Counted from the stretch's first letter, positions 54,511-62,538 are shown. The stretch is DNA of 63,032 bases from Nitrospirota bacterium (GCA_018971525.1 JAGXAR010000018.1:1-63032), one strand, 5' to 3'. Notes: generated by a model from the letters alone, not told the origin. A program made the numbers and translations.

Positions 54511-54837
54511 TTATTTGGAGACATACTCGGCCACCTCCGCCAGCGACTCATCATCGATCTCCGCCGTGCGAAAGGCGGGCATGGCCCGGTTGCCGTGTCG
54601 GACTACGAAGCGGATGTAGGCGGGATCAAGGCCGCGACCGCGAATCGTCGGGCCGACCTTGGCTTCATGACAGAATGCGCAGACCTTGGCATAGACCTCG
54701 GCTCCGTCTTTCCAGACGAACCCTGATGCGGGAGGCTCTTGAGACGTGGCCCATGCGACGCCTGCCGCCGTCACTATCGCGAACAAACCCGTCAGGATCA
54801 ACGCCGACGCTGTCCGTTCTGCTCTCGTCGCGTTCAT
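54511..54837 (-). CDS. small cytochrome c, likely partner of the FAD oxidase
   Basis: 108 residues from ATG 54837 (MNATRAERTA), ribosome site GGAGG just ahead. Signal/membrane anchor about 10-33 (ALILTGLFAIVTAAGVAWAT). Heme site VYAKVCAFCHEAKVGPTIRG (CxxCH) and Met ligand region HGNRAMPAFRTAEID. Size is close to the cytochrome subunit of p-cresol methylhydroxylase. Periplasmic. Located next to the Tat protein and FAD oxidase in one strand-coherent set. Confidence 0.85.
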   Translation of the reverse strand: MNATRAERTASALILTGLFAIVTAAGVAWATSQEPPASGFVWKDGAEVYAKVCAFCHEAKVGPTIRGRGLDPAYIRFVVRHGNRAMPAFRTAEIDDESLAEVAEYVSK

Positions 54838-54863
54838 AGCGCCTCCTCTCCGTCCGGTCGGAC

Positions 54864-55253
54864 CTATACTTTCCCGCGAGCCGCGTCCACGCTCCAGATG
54901 CCAGAACCGTGGGACGAGATGTACAAGAACACAAAGCAATACAGCGCGGCCAGTTCCCCCATGTTCTGAATGGGCAACAGTGCCTGAGTGCCATGGGCCA
55001 TCCAATAGGCAAAGGCCATGAGCCCGCTACAAAGAAACGCCGCCCAGCCGGTGAAGAACCCGATCATCACCAGCGTGCCGCCGACCAACTCGATGGGCCC
55101 GGCGATGGCGATCACGAACGGAGGGACCTGCGGGGGCGGGGGCATCGGCACGCTGAGGAGTTTTTGAGTGCCGTGCCAGAGGAATAAGAATCCGGTGACG
55201 ATGCGCATCAAGGCATAGGTATGGGTGGCATAGGGACGTATGAACGACGGCAT
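54864..55253 (-). CDS. DoxX family membrane protein 1
   Basis: 129 residues. Four membrane helices: TYALMRIVTGFLFLWHGTQK, VIAIAGPIELVGGTLVMIGF, WAAFLCSGLMAFAYWMAHGT and ALYCFVFLYISSHGSGIWSV. DoxX proteins are small quinone- or thiosulfate-linked membrane partners of redox proteins and are common in stress operons. Typical core motif ELVGGTLVMIGF is intact. It precedes the cytochrome c gene by 26 bases. Function in this cluster not determined; a second copy is at 62089. Confidence 0.85.
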   Translation of the reverse strand: MPSFIRPYATHTYALMRIVTGFLFLWHGTQKLLSVPMPPPPQVPPFVIAIAGPIELVGGTLVMIGFFTGWAAFLCSGLMAFAYWMAHGTQALLPIQNMGELAALYCFVFLYISSHGSGIWSVDAARGKV

Positions 55254-55477
55254 AGGCGCCTCCTGAGTTAGTAGCCCGCGAACTTTTCAGTTTGAACGTC
55301 GGAATCGTCGATGTGGGCGTCTTTGAGCATGGTCCGCAACCCGTTCATCGTGCCGGGCGTCCCCTCCGTGACCATCCGTCGTTCGGTCAACGTGACCGTC
55401 TACCCATGCTCGTTCAGCGCACCGTTCATGGCCAACCCTCTTTTGTCGTGCGCTGTGGATCTATTACATCAAGAAGC

Positions 55478-55714
55478 TCAGAGCGTCTTGTGCGTCCCGT
55501 CACAGAACGGCGGAGTTTTCGTTTGCTTGCACTGGCAGAGCGCGACTTGCTTCTTTTCCGTCAATGAAAACTCGACCGGCGTGATCCCGGTGCCTTTATG
55601 CGACCCGTCGCAAAACGGTTGGTTTTTGGAGCGTCCGCATTGACACCAGTGGTAGGTACCGGGTTCCAATGTACGTATCGCCGGCTGCTTGGCTGCGATG
55701 ATTGGTTTTTCCAT
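55478..55714 (-). CDS. small CDGSH iron-sulfur protein with two motifs
   Basis: 78 residues. Motif 1: HWCQCGRSKNQPFCDGSHKG; motif 2: LCQCKQTKTPPFCDGTHKTL. Each binds a [2Fe-2S] cluster by 3 Cys/1 His. Size and spacing match bacterial mitoNEET-like proteins with tandem CDGSH motifs. Cytoplasmic. It lies in a cluster of redox genes and is a paralogue in function, not size, of the 230-residue protein at 44840. Confidence 0.9.
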   Translation of the reverse strand: MEKPIIAAKQPAIRTLEPGTYHWCQCGRSKNQPFCDGSHKGTGITPVEFSLTEKKQVALCQCKQTKTPPFCDGTHKTL

Positions 55715-55769
55715 AAGCTGTCTTTCTGGTAAATGGGTTGTTTGGGTTATGCACCTGTCTTCCCGTGAA

Positions 55770-56132
55770 TCACTGTCTCAGACTCTTCACACAGGCCAGG
55801 ACCTCCTGAATCTCGGCGTCCGACAGTTGTCCCTTCCAGCCCACCATCGCCGTTGGCGGGCGGCCATTCTCGATCGGAGCGAGCAATTCAACATCGGTTT
55901 TTTTCTTGCTCGCCGCGCTGGTGAAATCGACTGCAGGAGGATTGATGGTCTTTCCGACGGGGCCGTTTCCTAGACCTTGATGACCGTGACAGAGCATACA
56001 GTTTCTCACATAGACAGCCTTTCCCTTCTGAGGATCTCCGCCGGCCGCTTGCGCAGGTGTGTTACCCATCCACATTCTGAACGATAGGAGAACCACTGCC
56101 AGAAGAGCCACCCGCAACAGAACATTCCTCAT
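55770..56132 (-). CDS. monoheme cytochrome c
   Basis: 120 residues. Signal peptide about 1-29 (LLRVALLAVVLLSFRMW ... AQAAGG). Heme-binding CMLCH in YVRNCMLCHGHQGLGNGPVG and Met ligand in PPTAMVGWKGQLSDAEI. Class I c-type cytochrome, periplasmic. Likely electron carrier for neighbouring oxidoreductases. The next gene on the strand is the exported module protein at 56282, followed by a strong hairpin between them. Confidence 0.9.
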   Translation of the reverse strand: MRNVLLRVALLAVVLLSFRMWMGNTPAQAAGGDPQKGKAVYVRNCMLCHGHQGLGNGPVGKTINPPAVDFTSAASKKKTDVELLAPIENGRPPTAMVGWKGQLSDAEIQEVLACVKSLRQ

Positions 56133-56219
56133 GATCGACCTTCCTCCACGGACAGATTTCTCGACTCACAGGTGTCCCTGGTTGATGGCCGAATCACTAC
56201 CGCTTACTGTTTAAATGTA

Positions 56220-56252
56220 CAGGGGCCATCGTCGGGATGACGATGGCCCCTG
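56220..56252 (-). terminator. strong hairpin after the duplicated-module gene
   Basis: CAGGGGCCATCGTC, loop GGGAT, GACGATGGCCCCTG: 14 perfect base pairs, starting 29 bases past the stop at 56282. On the minus strand it is followed by TACATTTAAAC, only weakly T-rich. Likely terminates the gene at 56282-57202. Confidence 0.5.
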
Positions 56253-56281
56253 TCACCTGCGAACTCAGTGATCAAACTTGA

Positions 56282-57202
56282 TCATTGCGCCTTCCTCAGA
56301 TCGATCACGGTCCCTTCCTCGTTCAGCTCCACCACAATGTTGGACCCTTCCGCGATCGGCTTGGTCTTCACTTCCATTCGCTCCAGCGGGAATACTTTGT
56401 CGCCTTCCGGAGTGGAAAGCTTGATCTGATTCTTCGTCGTACCGGTATAGATCAACTTGCCGAAAATCAAACGGTGAGTTCCTGTCTTGTGTTTTTCTTT
56501 TCCATGATGGTCGATGACCATATTCTCTTCATTGATCCAGAGCGACACCTCATCACCGACCGCCGCATCGGAAGGGGCAGTCTTCGCGCTGATGGTGTAT
56601 TGTCCGGCCGGCGTCTTCACATAGATCAAGCCGGACTGGATCTTGGTCACCGTGCCATTCACTTGAATCACATAGCCAGGCTTGGTGCGGGGGTGCTCGT
56701 CAAAGCTCATCTCTACGGTGAAGCGATGGACGTCGATCACCTTCCCCGCTTCGTTCAGCTCGACCGTCACTGGTGCCCCCTCCTCGAAAGAGGAAAGTTT
56801 AGACTTGCCTGTTTGTACGTCAAACGCCTTCTCCCCCTCCGGCGTCCACAGCTTGATCTCCTTCTTGTCCGCTGAGGCATAGGTCAGGTTGCCCGTGACG
56901 TAGCGATGGGAATGACCCGTTTGTCCCTTCCGATGGACGTCGATTACCGCATTGTTTTCATTGACCAGCATTTCCACTTCCTCACCGACTTTCAGATTTT
57001 TTGGCGCGGTGGCAGAGGAGATGACCATGTGTCCCCAAGGCGTCTTTACGGTGGTTAGACCTGATTCCACTTTGGAAACCACGCCGCTGACCTTCATGTG
57101 CGTTGCCATTGTGCCTGGTTTCCCTCCTTCGTCAGCGAACCCGTAGGAGGCCGGCATCAACAGACTCAGGACCATCGAACCGAGAACCATTGTCTTACGC
57201 AT
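56282..57202 (-). CDS. exported protein with two copies of a beta-rich module
   Basis: 306 residues from ATG 57202 (MRKTMVLGSM), ribosome site GGGAGATTGACG. Signal peptide 1-23 (VLGSMVLSLLMPASYGFA). Two related modules: residues about 33-165 (THMKVSGVVSKVESGLTTVK, NENNAVIDVHRKG, KLWTPEGEKAFDV, VELNEAGKVIDVHR) and about 175-306 (YVIQVNGTVTKIQSGLIYVK, NEENMVIDHHGKE, KLSTPEGDKVFPL, VELNEEGTVIDLRKA). The 174-residue protein at 50182 has one such module. Perhaps each module is a small beta barrel; His and Asp/Glu in the conserved NENNxVIDxH loops could bind a metal. Function unknown. Confidence 0.65.
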   Translation of the reverse strand: MRKTMVLGSMVLSLLMPASYGFADEGGKPGTMATHMKVSGVVSKVESGLTTVKTPWGHMVISSATAPKNLKVGEEVEMLVNENNAVIDVHRKGQTGHSHRYVTGNLTYASADKKEIKLWTPEGEKAFDVQTGKSKLSSFEEGAPVTVELNEAGKVIDVHRFTVEMSFDEHPRTKPGYVIQVNGTVTKIQSGLIYVKTPAGQYTISAKTAPSDAAVGDEVSLWINEENMVIDHHGKEKHKTGTHRLIFGKLIYTGTTKNQIKLSTPEGDKVFPLERMEVKTKPIAEGSNIVVELNEEGTVIDLRKAQ

Positions 57203-57728
57203 CGTCAATCTCCCTTTTATGTGAGTAACCGATTCCGGCTGCCGTTGAATTGGATCGTTCACATTGCCCTCCTTGGTTATGGATACCTCCTGTGGCCTCT
57301 GATCCACATGACTACGATTCCGGCCTCCGGAAGATCATTGCAAGATCAGCGTTTCCTATTTGAAGCTGCTCTCCCCCCCCCTGTTCGTTGTGAGACTGTC
57401 GTCTCTTGATTCGTATCCGCACCCTCCTCACAGGCTTTCAAATAGGCAATAGTGCGAAACCCTTGCCACCTCATAAAGCGTGATATTCCTCTTACTTAGG
57501 GGGTGACACATAGATAAGATTGAGGAAAAAAGCGACAGTTTCCCGCTGGAGCTATGGCAGGAAGGGACAAATGACAATCGAACTGTAGAAGCCCAAATGG
57601 GAAAGAAGTGAGAAAAGCGGTTTTACAATGGGGGATAGACCCATCCCCGCCCTCGGCAGTATGAAGCAAACAAGATACCGTTCCGGAGCCCGGTCTGAAT
57701 CTACCATCGGATGCTTCCTGAGAGTCTT
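57203..57728. other. 526-bp intergenic region, no gene seen
   Basis: Holds the presumed promoter of the duplicated-module gene. A run of nine C (57373-57381) is the only clear low-complexity tract. No dyad or small ORF convinces me. Confidence 0.4.
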
Positions 57729-58175
57729 CTAGAGGTGTAACGGCTTGATCGGCGACAGGACGGCCGCCGGATCGTTCTTCCACAACGACTCATCTACGTC
57801 CACGTACAGCTCGATCTCATTGCCGTCCGGGTCACGGAGATAGAGACTCTGGCTCACAGTGTGATCGCTCATTCCGTCGATCGGAATTCCGGCTTGTTCT
57901 AGTTCGCGTTTTGCCGTCCGCAACTCATCGAGGCTGTCTCCGACCTTGATACCGACGTGATAGAGCCCTCGACGCCTTCCTGTTGGAGGTCCCGGCGCAT
58001 CGCCGACCTGGATCAGCAGCAACTCATGATGCGTACGGCCGGACGTGAGGGCTGCTGCTGCACCATTGAAGATCCTCCCGACCTCTTTGAATCCCAACAG
58101 GTCACGATAGAACGTGAGCGACTGCTTCAGATCCTTGACATAAAAGACGACGTGCCCGAGGTAATGTGCTTTCAT
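57729..58175 (-). CDS. VOC superfamily (glyoxalase/extradiol-dioxygenase fold) protein
   Basis: 148 residues. Two beta-alpha-beta-beta-beta modules: HYLGHVVFYVKDLKQSLTFY (His ligand in LGHVV) and YHVGIKVGDSLDELRTAKRE, with end SQSLYLRDPDGNEIELYVDV (Glu ligand in EIELYV). The H-H-E set fits Fe/Mn extradiol dioxygenases, of catechol-2,3-dioxygenase size, but also glyoxalases. Substrate not known. Follows the SDR gene by 14 bases. Confidence 0.85.
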   Translation of the reverse strand: MKAHYLGHVVFYVKDLKQSLTFYRDLLGFKEVGRIFNGAAAALTSGRTHHELLLIQVGDAPGPPTGRRRGLYHVGIKVGDSLDELRTAKRELEQAGIPIDGMSDHTVSQSLYLRDPDGNEIELYVDVDESLWKNDPAAVLSPIKPLHL

Positions 58176-58189
58176 GTCGTTACTCCTCG

Positions 58190-58864
58190 TTACCCGATCG
58201 GAATCAGCGCCCCGTTAATCTGGCTGGCTTCTTTAGATGCGAGAAAGATCAAGGTCTGAGCGATGGATTCGGGCCTGGCCCATTTCGACGGGTCGGCATC
58301 CGGCATGTTGCTGCGATTCGCCGGGGTATCAATGGTCGCGGGCAGAACTCCGTTGACCGTCACGCCCGACCCGGCCAGTTCTAGCGAGAGAGCGCGGATC
58401 AGCGCTACAAGGCCCGACTTCGATACGATGTAGGCCGCCGCCCCGGGGAACGGCTCCAGCGCTGCTCGGGCGGCGACATGCACGATGCGTCCCGTCCGCC
58501 GTTCCATCATGTGGGGCAACACCGCCTTGGAGAGGAGAAAGGCCGCCGTGAGATTCATGGTCAACATCCGATGCCAGAGCGACGCGTCGCTTTCCACGAC
58601 ACGACCTACGGCAAATCCGCCCACCAAATTGATGAGCGCGTCAATGCGGCCCGCCGTTCGGATCACCTCATCCACGAGGCGCCGGACGTCGGCTTCATCG
58701 GTGACATCGGCCTTCATGTCCCTGCAACCTTCCACTTGAATGGAAAGTGGATGGCGGTCGGCCGCGATGACCCGGGCGCCTGTCGCCACGAAGGAAGGAA
58801 CAACCGTCTGGCCCAGCGCTCCGGATGCTCCGGTGATCAGCACAACTTTGTCCTCCGCGCTCAT
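58190..58864 (-). CDS. short-chain dehydrogenase/reductase
   Basis: 224 residues from ATG 58864 (MSAEDKVVLI), site GTTGGAGGACAAG. Cofactor motif TGASGALGQTVVPSF, NLVGGFAVGRVVE (NAG-type region), and active-site AAYIVSKSGLVALIRALSLE with Y-x-x-x-K plus catalytic Ser upstream (VHVAARAALEPFP region). Ends with ASQINGALIPIG. Substrate unknown. Downstream partner is the VOC gene. Confidence 0.88.
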   Translation of the reverse strand: MSAEDKVVLITGASGALGQTVVPSFVATGARVIAADRHPLSIQVEGCRDMKADVTDEADVRRLVDEVIRTAGRIDALINLVGGFAVGRVVESDASLWHRMLTMNLTAAFLLSKAVLPHMMERRTGRIVHVAARAALEPFPGAAAYIVSKSGLVALIRALSLELAGSGVTVNGVLPATIDTPANRSNMPDADPSKWARPESIAQTLIFLASKEASQINGALIPIG

Positions 58865-59003
58865 CTTGTCCTCCAACGCAGGCTGTTCACGCTTTTACCC
58901 CAGTATAGAAGTAGAACCGCTCGTGCACAATGCAAGCTCTTCTCTTCCTTCATCGTGTGATGCCCATACTGATCATGTTCAGGGTCGAGGGCCATGGGTG
59001 GTT

Positions 59004-59414
59004 TCATTTCCTAAACGTAATGCCGGCCTTCTGCACCTCTTGGTAGGGGAGGAGCCAGACAAGCGATTCATCGCTGAGATCGCCGACCTGAATACGATTC
59101 CCCCAGGGATCGCGGAAGTCGCAACGAAAGCCGGGGGCCAGTTTGAGTTTGTACTTGTTGATGAGCTTCTTCCGTACTTCCTTGATCTGTTGCGCGTCCC
59201 GGACCATCAAGCCAAAATGCTTCACGCGGTCCGGTTGCAGCTCGTCCACCTCAAAGATGGCCATGAACTGATGCTCGCCGAGTTTGCACCAGGCGGCACC
59301 CTCGCCGCCACGCAACATCTTGAGGCCGAACACGTCCGAATAGAACTTCACCGCTTTTTTGGCGTCGGTAACCTCGATGACGATGTGGTTACACCCGTAG
59401 ACCTGGACGGCCAT
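59004..59414 (-). CDS. VOC superfamily protein, atypical
   Basis: 136 residues from ATG 59414 (MAVQVYGCNH), ribosome site CAGGAGGTGAAACG. VOC fold: NHIVIEVTDAKKAVKFYSDV, AIFEVDELQPDRVKHFGLMV, and FRDPWGNRIQVGDLSDESLV. His residues are in CNHIV and VKHFG, but the Glu of the third ligand is replaced (RIQVGD), so metal binding is doubtful. Start overlaps a region before the DsbA-like gene by only a few bases. Function unknown. Confidence 0.82.
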   Translation of the reverse strand: MAVQVYGCNHIVIEVTDAKKAVKFYSDVFGLKMLRGGEGAAWCKLGEHQFMAIFEVDELQPDRVKHFGLMVRDAQQIKEVRKKLINKYKLKLAPGFRCDFRDPWGNRIQVGDLSDESLVWLLPYQEVQKAGITFRK

Positions 59415-59418
59415 CGTT

Positions 59419-60099
59419 TCACCTCCTGCTTGTCGAGCCTTCGGAGGCTCCGGACATGTGGATGCGGACTTTCTCAATCGCCGAGACAAACACGTCGACC
59501 GGCTGCGCACCAGAGATGCCGTAGGCCTGGTTCAGCACGAAGTAGGGGACCCCGCGAATCCCGAGGCGGTGGCCTGCCGCTTCTTCGGCTTTGACTTCCT
59601 CGGTCCCTTCGTCACTCTGAAGAAATCGATCCACGGCCTCCACGCTCAGTCCGGAACGACCAGCCAATTGCACAAGTATTGCCAATACTCCAATATCCGC
59701 GCCTTCTTCGAAATAACCGCGGAAGAGCGACTCGACGACGGCGTCCTGTCGACCCTGCTGCTCGGCATACCAAATCAGTCGATGGGCCAGGAAAGTGTTC
59801 GGGGTCCGCGCCATCTTATCAAAGGCAAATGGAATGCGCTCCGCTGCTCCAGCCGCCAGAACATGTTCCTCCAATTGACGGAACGCATCGAGGCTCCCGA
59901 ACTTGGCTTCAAGATATGTCGCGCGGTCCATGCCCTCCTTGGGAATCGTCGGATTCAATTCAAAGGGCCGCCAGGTGATGCGCGCCTGTGCGGCGCCATT
60001 CAGTTGATCCAACGCCCGTTCCAGCCGCCGCTTCCCGATGTAGCACCAGGGGCAGACGATGTCGGAATAAATCTCGATCGTGAATTCGCGATCCGTCAT
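59419..60099 (-). CDS. DsbA-like thioredoxin-fold protein (FrnE group)
   Basis: 226 residues. FrnE-type: IEIYSDIVCPWCYIGKRRLE with CPWC active site, long helical insert (GMDRATYLEAKFGSLDAFRQ), and GIRGVPYFVLNQAYGISGAQ with cis-Pro. Cytoplasmic disulfide isomerase/oxidoreductase-like. Its gene overlaps the pirin gene by four bases (ATGA). FrnE relatives are linked to oxidative stress tolerance, consistent with the island. Confidence 0.9.
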   Translation of the reverse strand: MTDREFTIEIYSDIVCPWCYIGKRRLERALDQLNGAAQARITWRPFELNPTIPKEGMDRATYLEAKFGSLDAFRQLEEHVLAAGAAERIPFAFDKMARTPNTFLAHRLIWYAEQQGRQDAVVESLFRGYFEEGADIGVLAILVQLAGRSGLSVEAVDRFLQSDEGTEEVKAEEAAGHRLGIRGVPYFVLNQAYGISGAQPVDVFVSAIEKVRIHMSGASEGSTSRR

Positions 60100-60989
60100 G
60101 ACAAATGCCCCATCTTCCCTACTTGATAATCCTGCGCGGCTTGAATCAACTCTTCACGGGTATTCATGACGAAGGGACCGTAACGCGCAATCGGTTCACG
60201 TATCGGCTCTCCGCTGAGGACGAGAAGGGTGGCGTGCTCTTTTGCCTCGAGCACCACTCGCTCACCTGTGTGTCCGAACAGGGCAAGTTCGGCTTCCTTG
60301 ACCGTTTGCGACCCGTTAATCACGACAGGCCCGCGGAGCACAAATACCGACGTGTTAAATCCCTCAGGCAGCGTCAACTCAGTCTGATGGCCTGCCTTCA
60401 GCCGAAGATCGTACAGGTGGACCGGGCTGAATGTCTCGGCTGGACCCCTCTGTCCGCGAAACTCGCCGGCGATGACGCGAAGCTGGCCGGCTCCTCCACC
60501 AAGATCTACTGTGGGAACCTCGTCGCTCACCAGCGTCTGATACCGAGGCTTCGACATCTTGAACGCCTTCGGCAGATTGACCCACAGTTGGATGCCTTCC
60601 AGCGTGCCTCCACGTGCCGCAAACGCTTTGTCGTGCAGTTCTTCGTGCACGATGCCGGAAGCTGCGGTCATCCACTGTACATCGCCTGGGCCAATGACTC
60701 CTCCACTCCCGGTCGAGTCACGATGCGCCACCATTCCTTGATACATGATCGTGACCGTCTCAAATCCCCTGTGTGGATGCTCGCCCACGCCAAGTCGTCG
60801 GTTCGTCGGCGGAAAATGCTCCGGCCCCATATAGTCCAGGAGCAAGAACGGAGAAAATTGCTCATCGCCACCGACGCCTGGAATCATGTTGCGCACCGGA
60901 AAGCCATCGCCGACCATATGGTGGGACCCGGCCTGATAGACTTCGACGAGTTCCTTGATCGCGGTGGCGTTCATTACATGTTGATTCAT
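60096..60989 (-). CDS. pirin family protein (bicupin) 2
   Basis: 297 residues. Cupin 1 metal-binding GEHPHRGFETVTIMYQGMVA (H-x-H) and DVQWMTAASGIVHEELHD (HEE). Cupin 2 TEFELFG-type strand set up to REPIARYGPFVMNTREELIQ at the C-terminus. Close paralogue of the pirin at 46589 (both end with PIARYGPFVMNT). Fe-dependent quercetinase-like or regulatory role; not determined. Starts from an ATG with the frame open for a second Met at residue 6. Confidence 0.9.
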   Translation of the reverse strand: MNQHVMNATAIKELVEVYQAGSHHMVGDGFPVRNMIPGVGGDEQFSPFLLLDYMGPEHFPPTNRRLGVGEHPHRGFETVTIMYQGMVAHRDSTGSGGVIGPGDVQWMTAASGIVHEELHDKAFAARGGTLEGIQLWVNLPKAFKMSKPRYQTLVSDEVPTVDLGGGAGQLRVIAGEFRGQRGPAETFSPVHLYDLRLKAGHQTELTLPEGFNTSVFVLRGPVVINGSQTVKEAELALFGHTGERVVLEAKEHATLLVLSGEPIREPIARYGPFVMNTREELIQAAQDYQVGKMGHLS

Positions 60990-61033
60990 CGTTGGTCTCC
61001 TTCCGTTGCAGATCGATATCCCAACCGTTATGC

Positions 61034-61300
61034 TTACAGTCGCTTTTTCTCCATATCGTATACATCAAACCACACATGGACCGGACGATCCTTCGGTACG
61101 ACCTTAGAGATATATTCTTCGAGGTATTGCTGCGCCTGAACACTCATCTCGCTGAGCCGCATATCGCGGGGCTTGTTGTTCCATTTCAACACATCATCCG
61201 TGTCCCTGATCGTTCAGGCGCCTCTGATCCATTCGGCGAGCTGCTCGTCGGTGGCTCCCGTTGCCACAACCGCCTCCTGACTCGTGTGTCCCGGGAACAT
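61034..61300 (-). pseudogene. fragment of a small DUF5069-like protein with an in-frame TGA
   Basis: Minus-strand frame from 61300: SQEAVVATGATDEQLAEWIR, then TGA at 61214-61216, then TIRDTDDVLKWNNKPRDMRL, SEMSVQAQQYLEEYISKVVP and KDRPVHVWFDVYDMEKKRL to TAA at 61034. The two halves read as one protein with the stop in the middle. The N-terminal part of the protein is missing: the pirin gene ends exactly upstream. I read it as a decayed remnant. Family name is tentative. Confidence 0.4.
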
Positions 61301-62047
61301 TTAGAATTGAACCGTTCCTTCGCTCTCCCAGATGAGCACTTCGGCTCCGGTCGTCTCGTCCGCCGTCAATTTCCTCGCTCCCGCCGCCGTGAGTCGCACG
61401 GCGTCGCCTGCGCCCAGACGACCGGCCTGCTCCAGCTGCACCGACCCTTTCGGCACGTACAGGTGAACGTACGCATTGTCCGGAATGGTCACGGTTTCTC
61501 CCGGCTGAAGTCGACCGGCCCAAAGGACCGCTCCCTTCTGGTGAATTGAGATTGCGCCATCATGTCCCTTTCCGGAGGCCACCGGGACGAGTCCACCCTT
61601 TGCAAGATGCCCGTTGATGTCGAGCTGTTCATAACCAGGGCTAATACGCTGGGTATCAGGAACTACCCACATCTGAATGAAATGCACGTCCTTGTCCGCC
61701 TGGGGGTTCATTTCCGAATGCCAGATGCCGGTACCGGCACTCATGCGCTGTGCAAGTCCCGGATAGATAATTCCCTTGTTGCCTTGGGAATCTTTATGTT
61801 CCAACTCGCCGTCCAGCACCCACGTGACTATTTCCATATCCTGATGCGGGTGCGTGCGAAAGCCGGTACCGGCTTTCACCGTATCGTCGTTGCTCACCAG
61901 CAACAGGCCATGATGAGTATTGGCCGGATCGTAGTGGTTCGAGAAACTGAAACTGTGCAACGAGTCGAGCCAGCTGATCTGCGTGTGAAAACGCTCACGG
62001 GCTCGACGGATATCGATTTCAGTGGTTTTTGTCCCGATCGTGTTCAT
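61301..62047 (-). CDS. pirin family protein (YhhW/quercetinase-like) 3
   Basis: 248 residues from ATG 62047 (MNTIGTKTTE), ribosome site GAAAGGAGGCCG. Pirin of the short YhhW group: HSFSFSNHYDPANTHHGLLL, FRTHPHQDMEIVTWVLDGEL (metal H-x-H), RMSAGTGIWHSEMNPQADK (HSE) and a second cupin with GETVTIPDNAYVHLYVPKGS. Ends GAEVLIWESEGTVQF. Quercetin 2,3-dioxygenase-like activity is known for YhhW; substrate here unknown. Third pirin in the window, but of another subgroup than the two at 46589 and 60096. Confidence 0.9.
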   Translation of the reverse strand: MNTIGTKTTEIDIRRARERFHTQISWLDSLHSFSFSNHYDPANTHHGLLLVSNDDTVKAGTGFRTHPHQDMEIVTWVLDGELEHKDSQGNKGIIYPGLAQRMSAGTGIWHSEMNPQADKDVHFIQMWVVPDTQRISPGYEQLDINGHLAKGGLVPVASGKGHDGAISIHQKGAVLWAGRLQPGETVTIPDNAYVHLYVPKGSVQLEQAGRLGAGDAVRLTAAGARKLTADETTGAEVLIWESEGTVQF

Positions 62048-62088
62048 GGTTCGGCCTCCTTTCGCGAGTCTTCCGCCACATCCCTCGT

Positions 62089-62538
62089 TTATCTCTCGAC
62101 CTTCTCCGCAATGAGTCGATCCACCGACCACTTCCCGGCACCTGTTATCAGCAGCGCGAGGCTGAGCCCGATAGCCAGGAGATGATACTCGTAACCTTCA
62201 CCCTGTTGTTTGCCGAACCAGTTCATGAAAAATCCGTTTTGGAGATGCGACGTCGTGAAAGCGCCAAGCATAATCACGATGAAGCTCGCCGCCGTGAAGC
62301 GCGTCAGCAAACCGGCGATCAGCCCCAGGCTGCCGAAGAATTCTCCAACGATCACCAAGAACGCGACGAGCCATGGCAAATGCATCGTCTCCGTGAAGAA
62401 TCCCATGGTCCCGGAAAATCCGAACCCGCCATACCACCCGAGCAACTTTTGGGCTCCATGCGGGAATATCACCAGCCCGAGACTGAGACGCAGAACAAGG
62501 CCGGCCCAGCTATCCTCTGTCTGAAAGAGTTGCCGCAT
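62089..62538 (-). CDS. DoxX family membrane protein 2
   Basis: 149 residues from ATG 62538 (MRQLFQTEDS), ribosome site GGGAGGTGCGCG. Four membrane helices: WAGLVLRLSLGLVIFPHGAQ, LVAFLVIVGEFFGSLGLIAG, FTAASFIVIMLGAFTTSHLQ and YEYHLLAIGLSLALLITGAG. Signature VGEFFGSLGLIAGLL is the DoxX motif. Located directly upstream of the pirin 3 gene (42 bases) and likely in the same transcript. Confidence 0.9.
   Translation of the reverse strand: MRQLFQTEDSWAGLVLRLSLGLVIFPHGAQKLLGWYGGFGFSGTMGFFTETMHLPWLVAFLVIVGEFFGSLGLIAGLLTRFTAASFIVIMLGAFTTSHLQNGFFMNWFGKQQGEGYEYHLLAIGLSLALLITGAGKWSVDRLIAEKVER

Noticed and set aside
57373-57381. Run of nine C as a phase-variation tract
   Set aside because: Lies well upstream of any start codon, with no promoter spacing that a length change would switch.
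61214-61216. TGA as a selenocysteine codon
   Set aside because: No SECIS-like hairpin noticed, no Sec machinery visible, and the gene already lacks its N-terminus.
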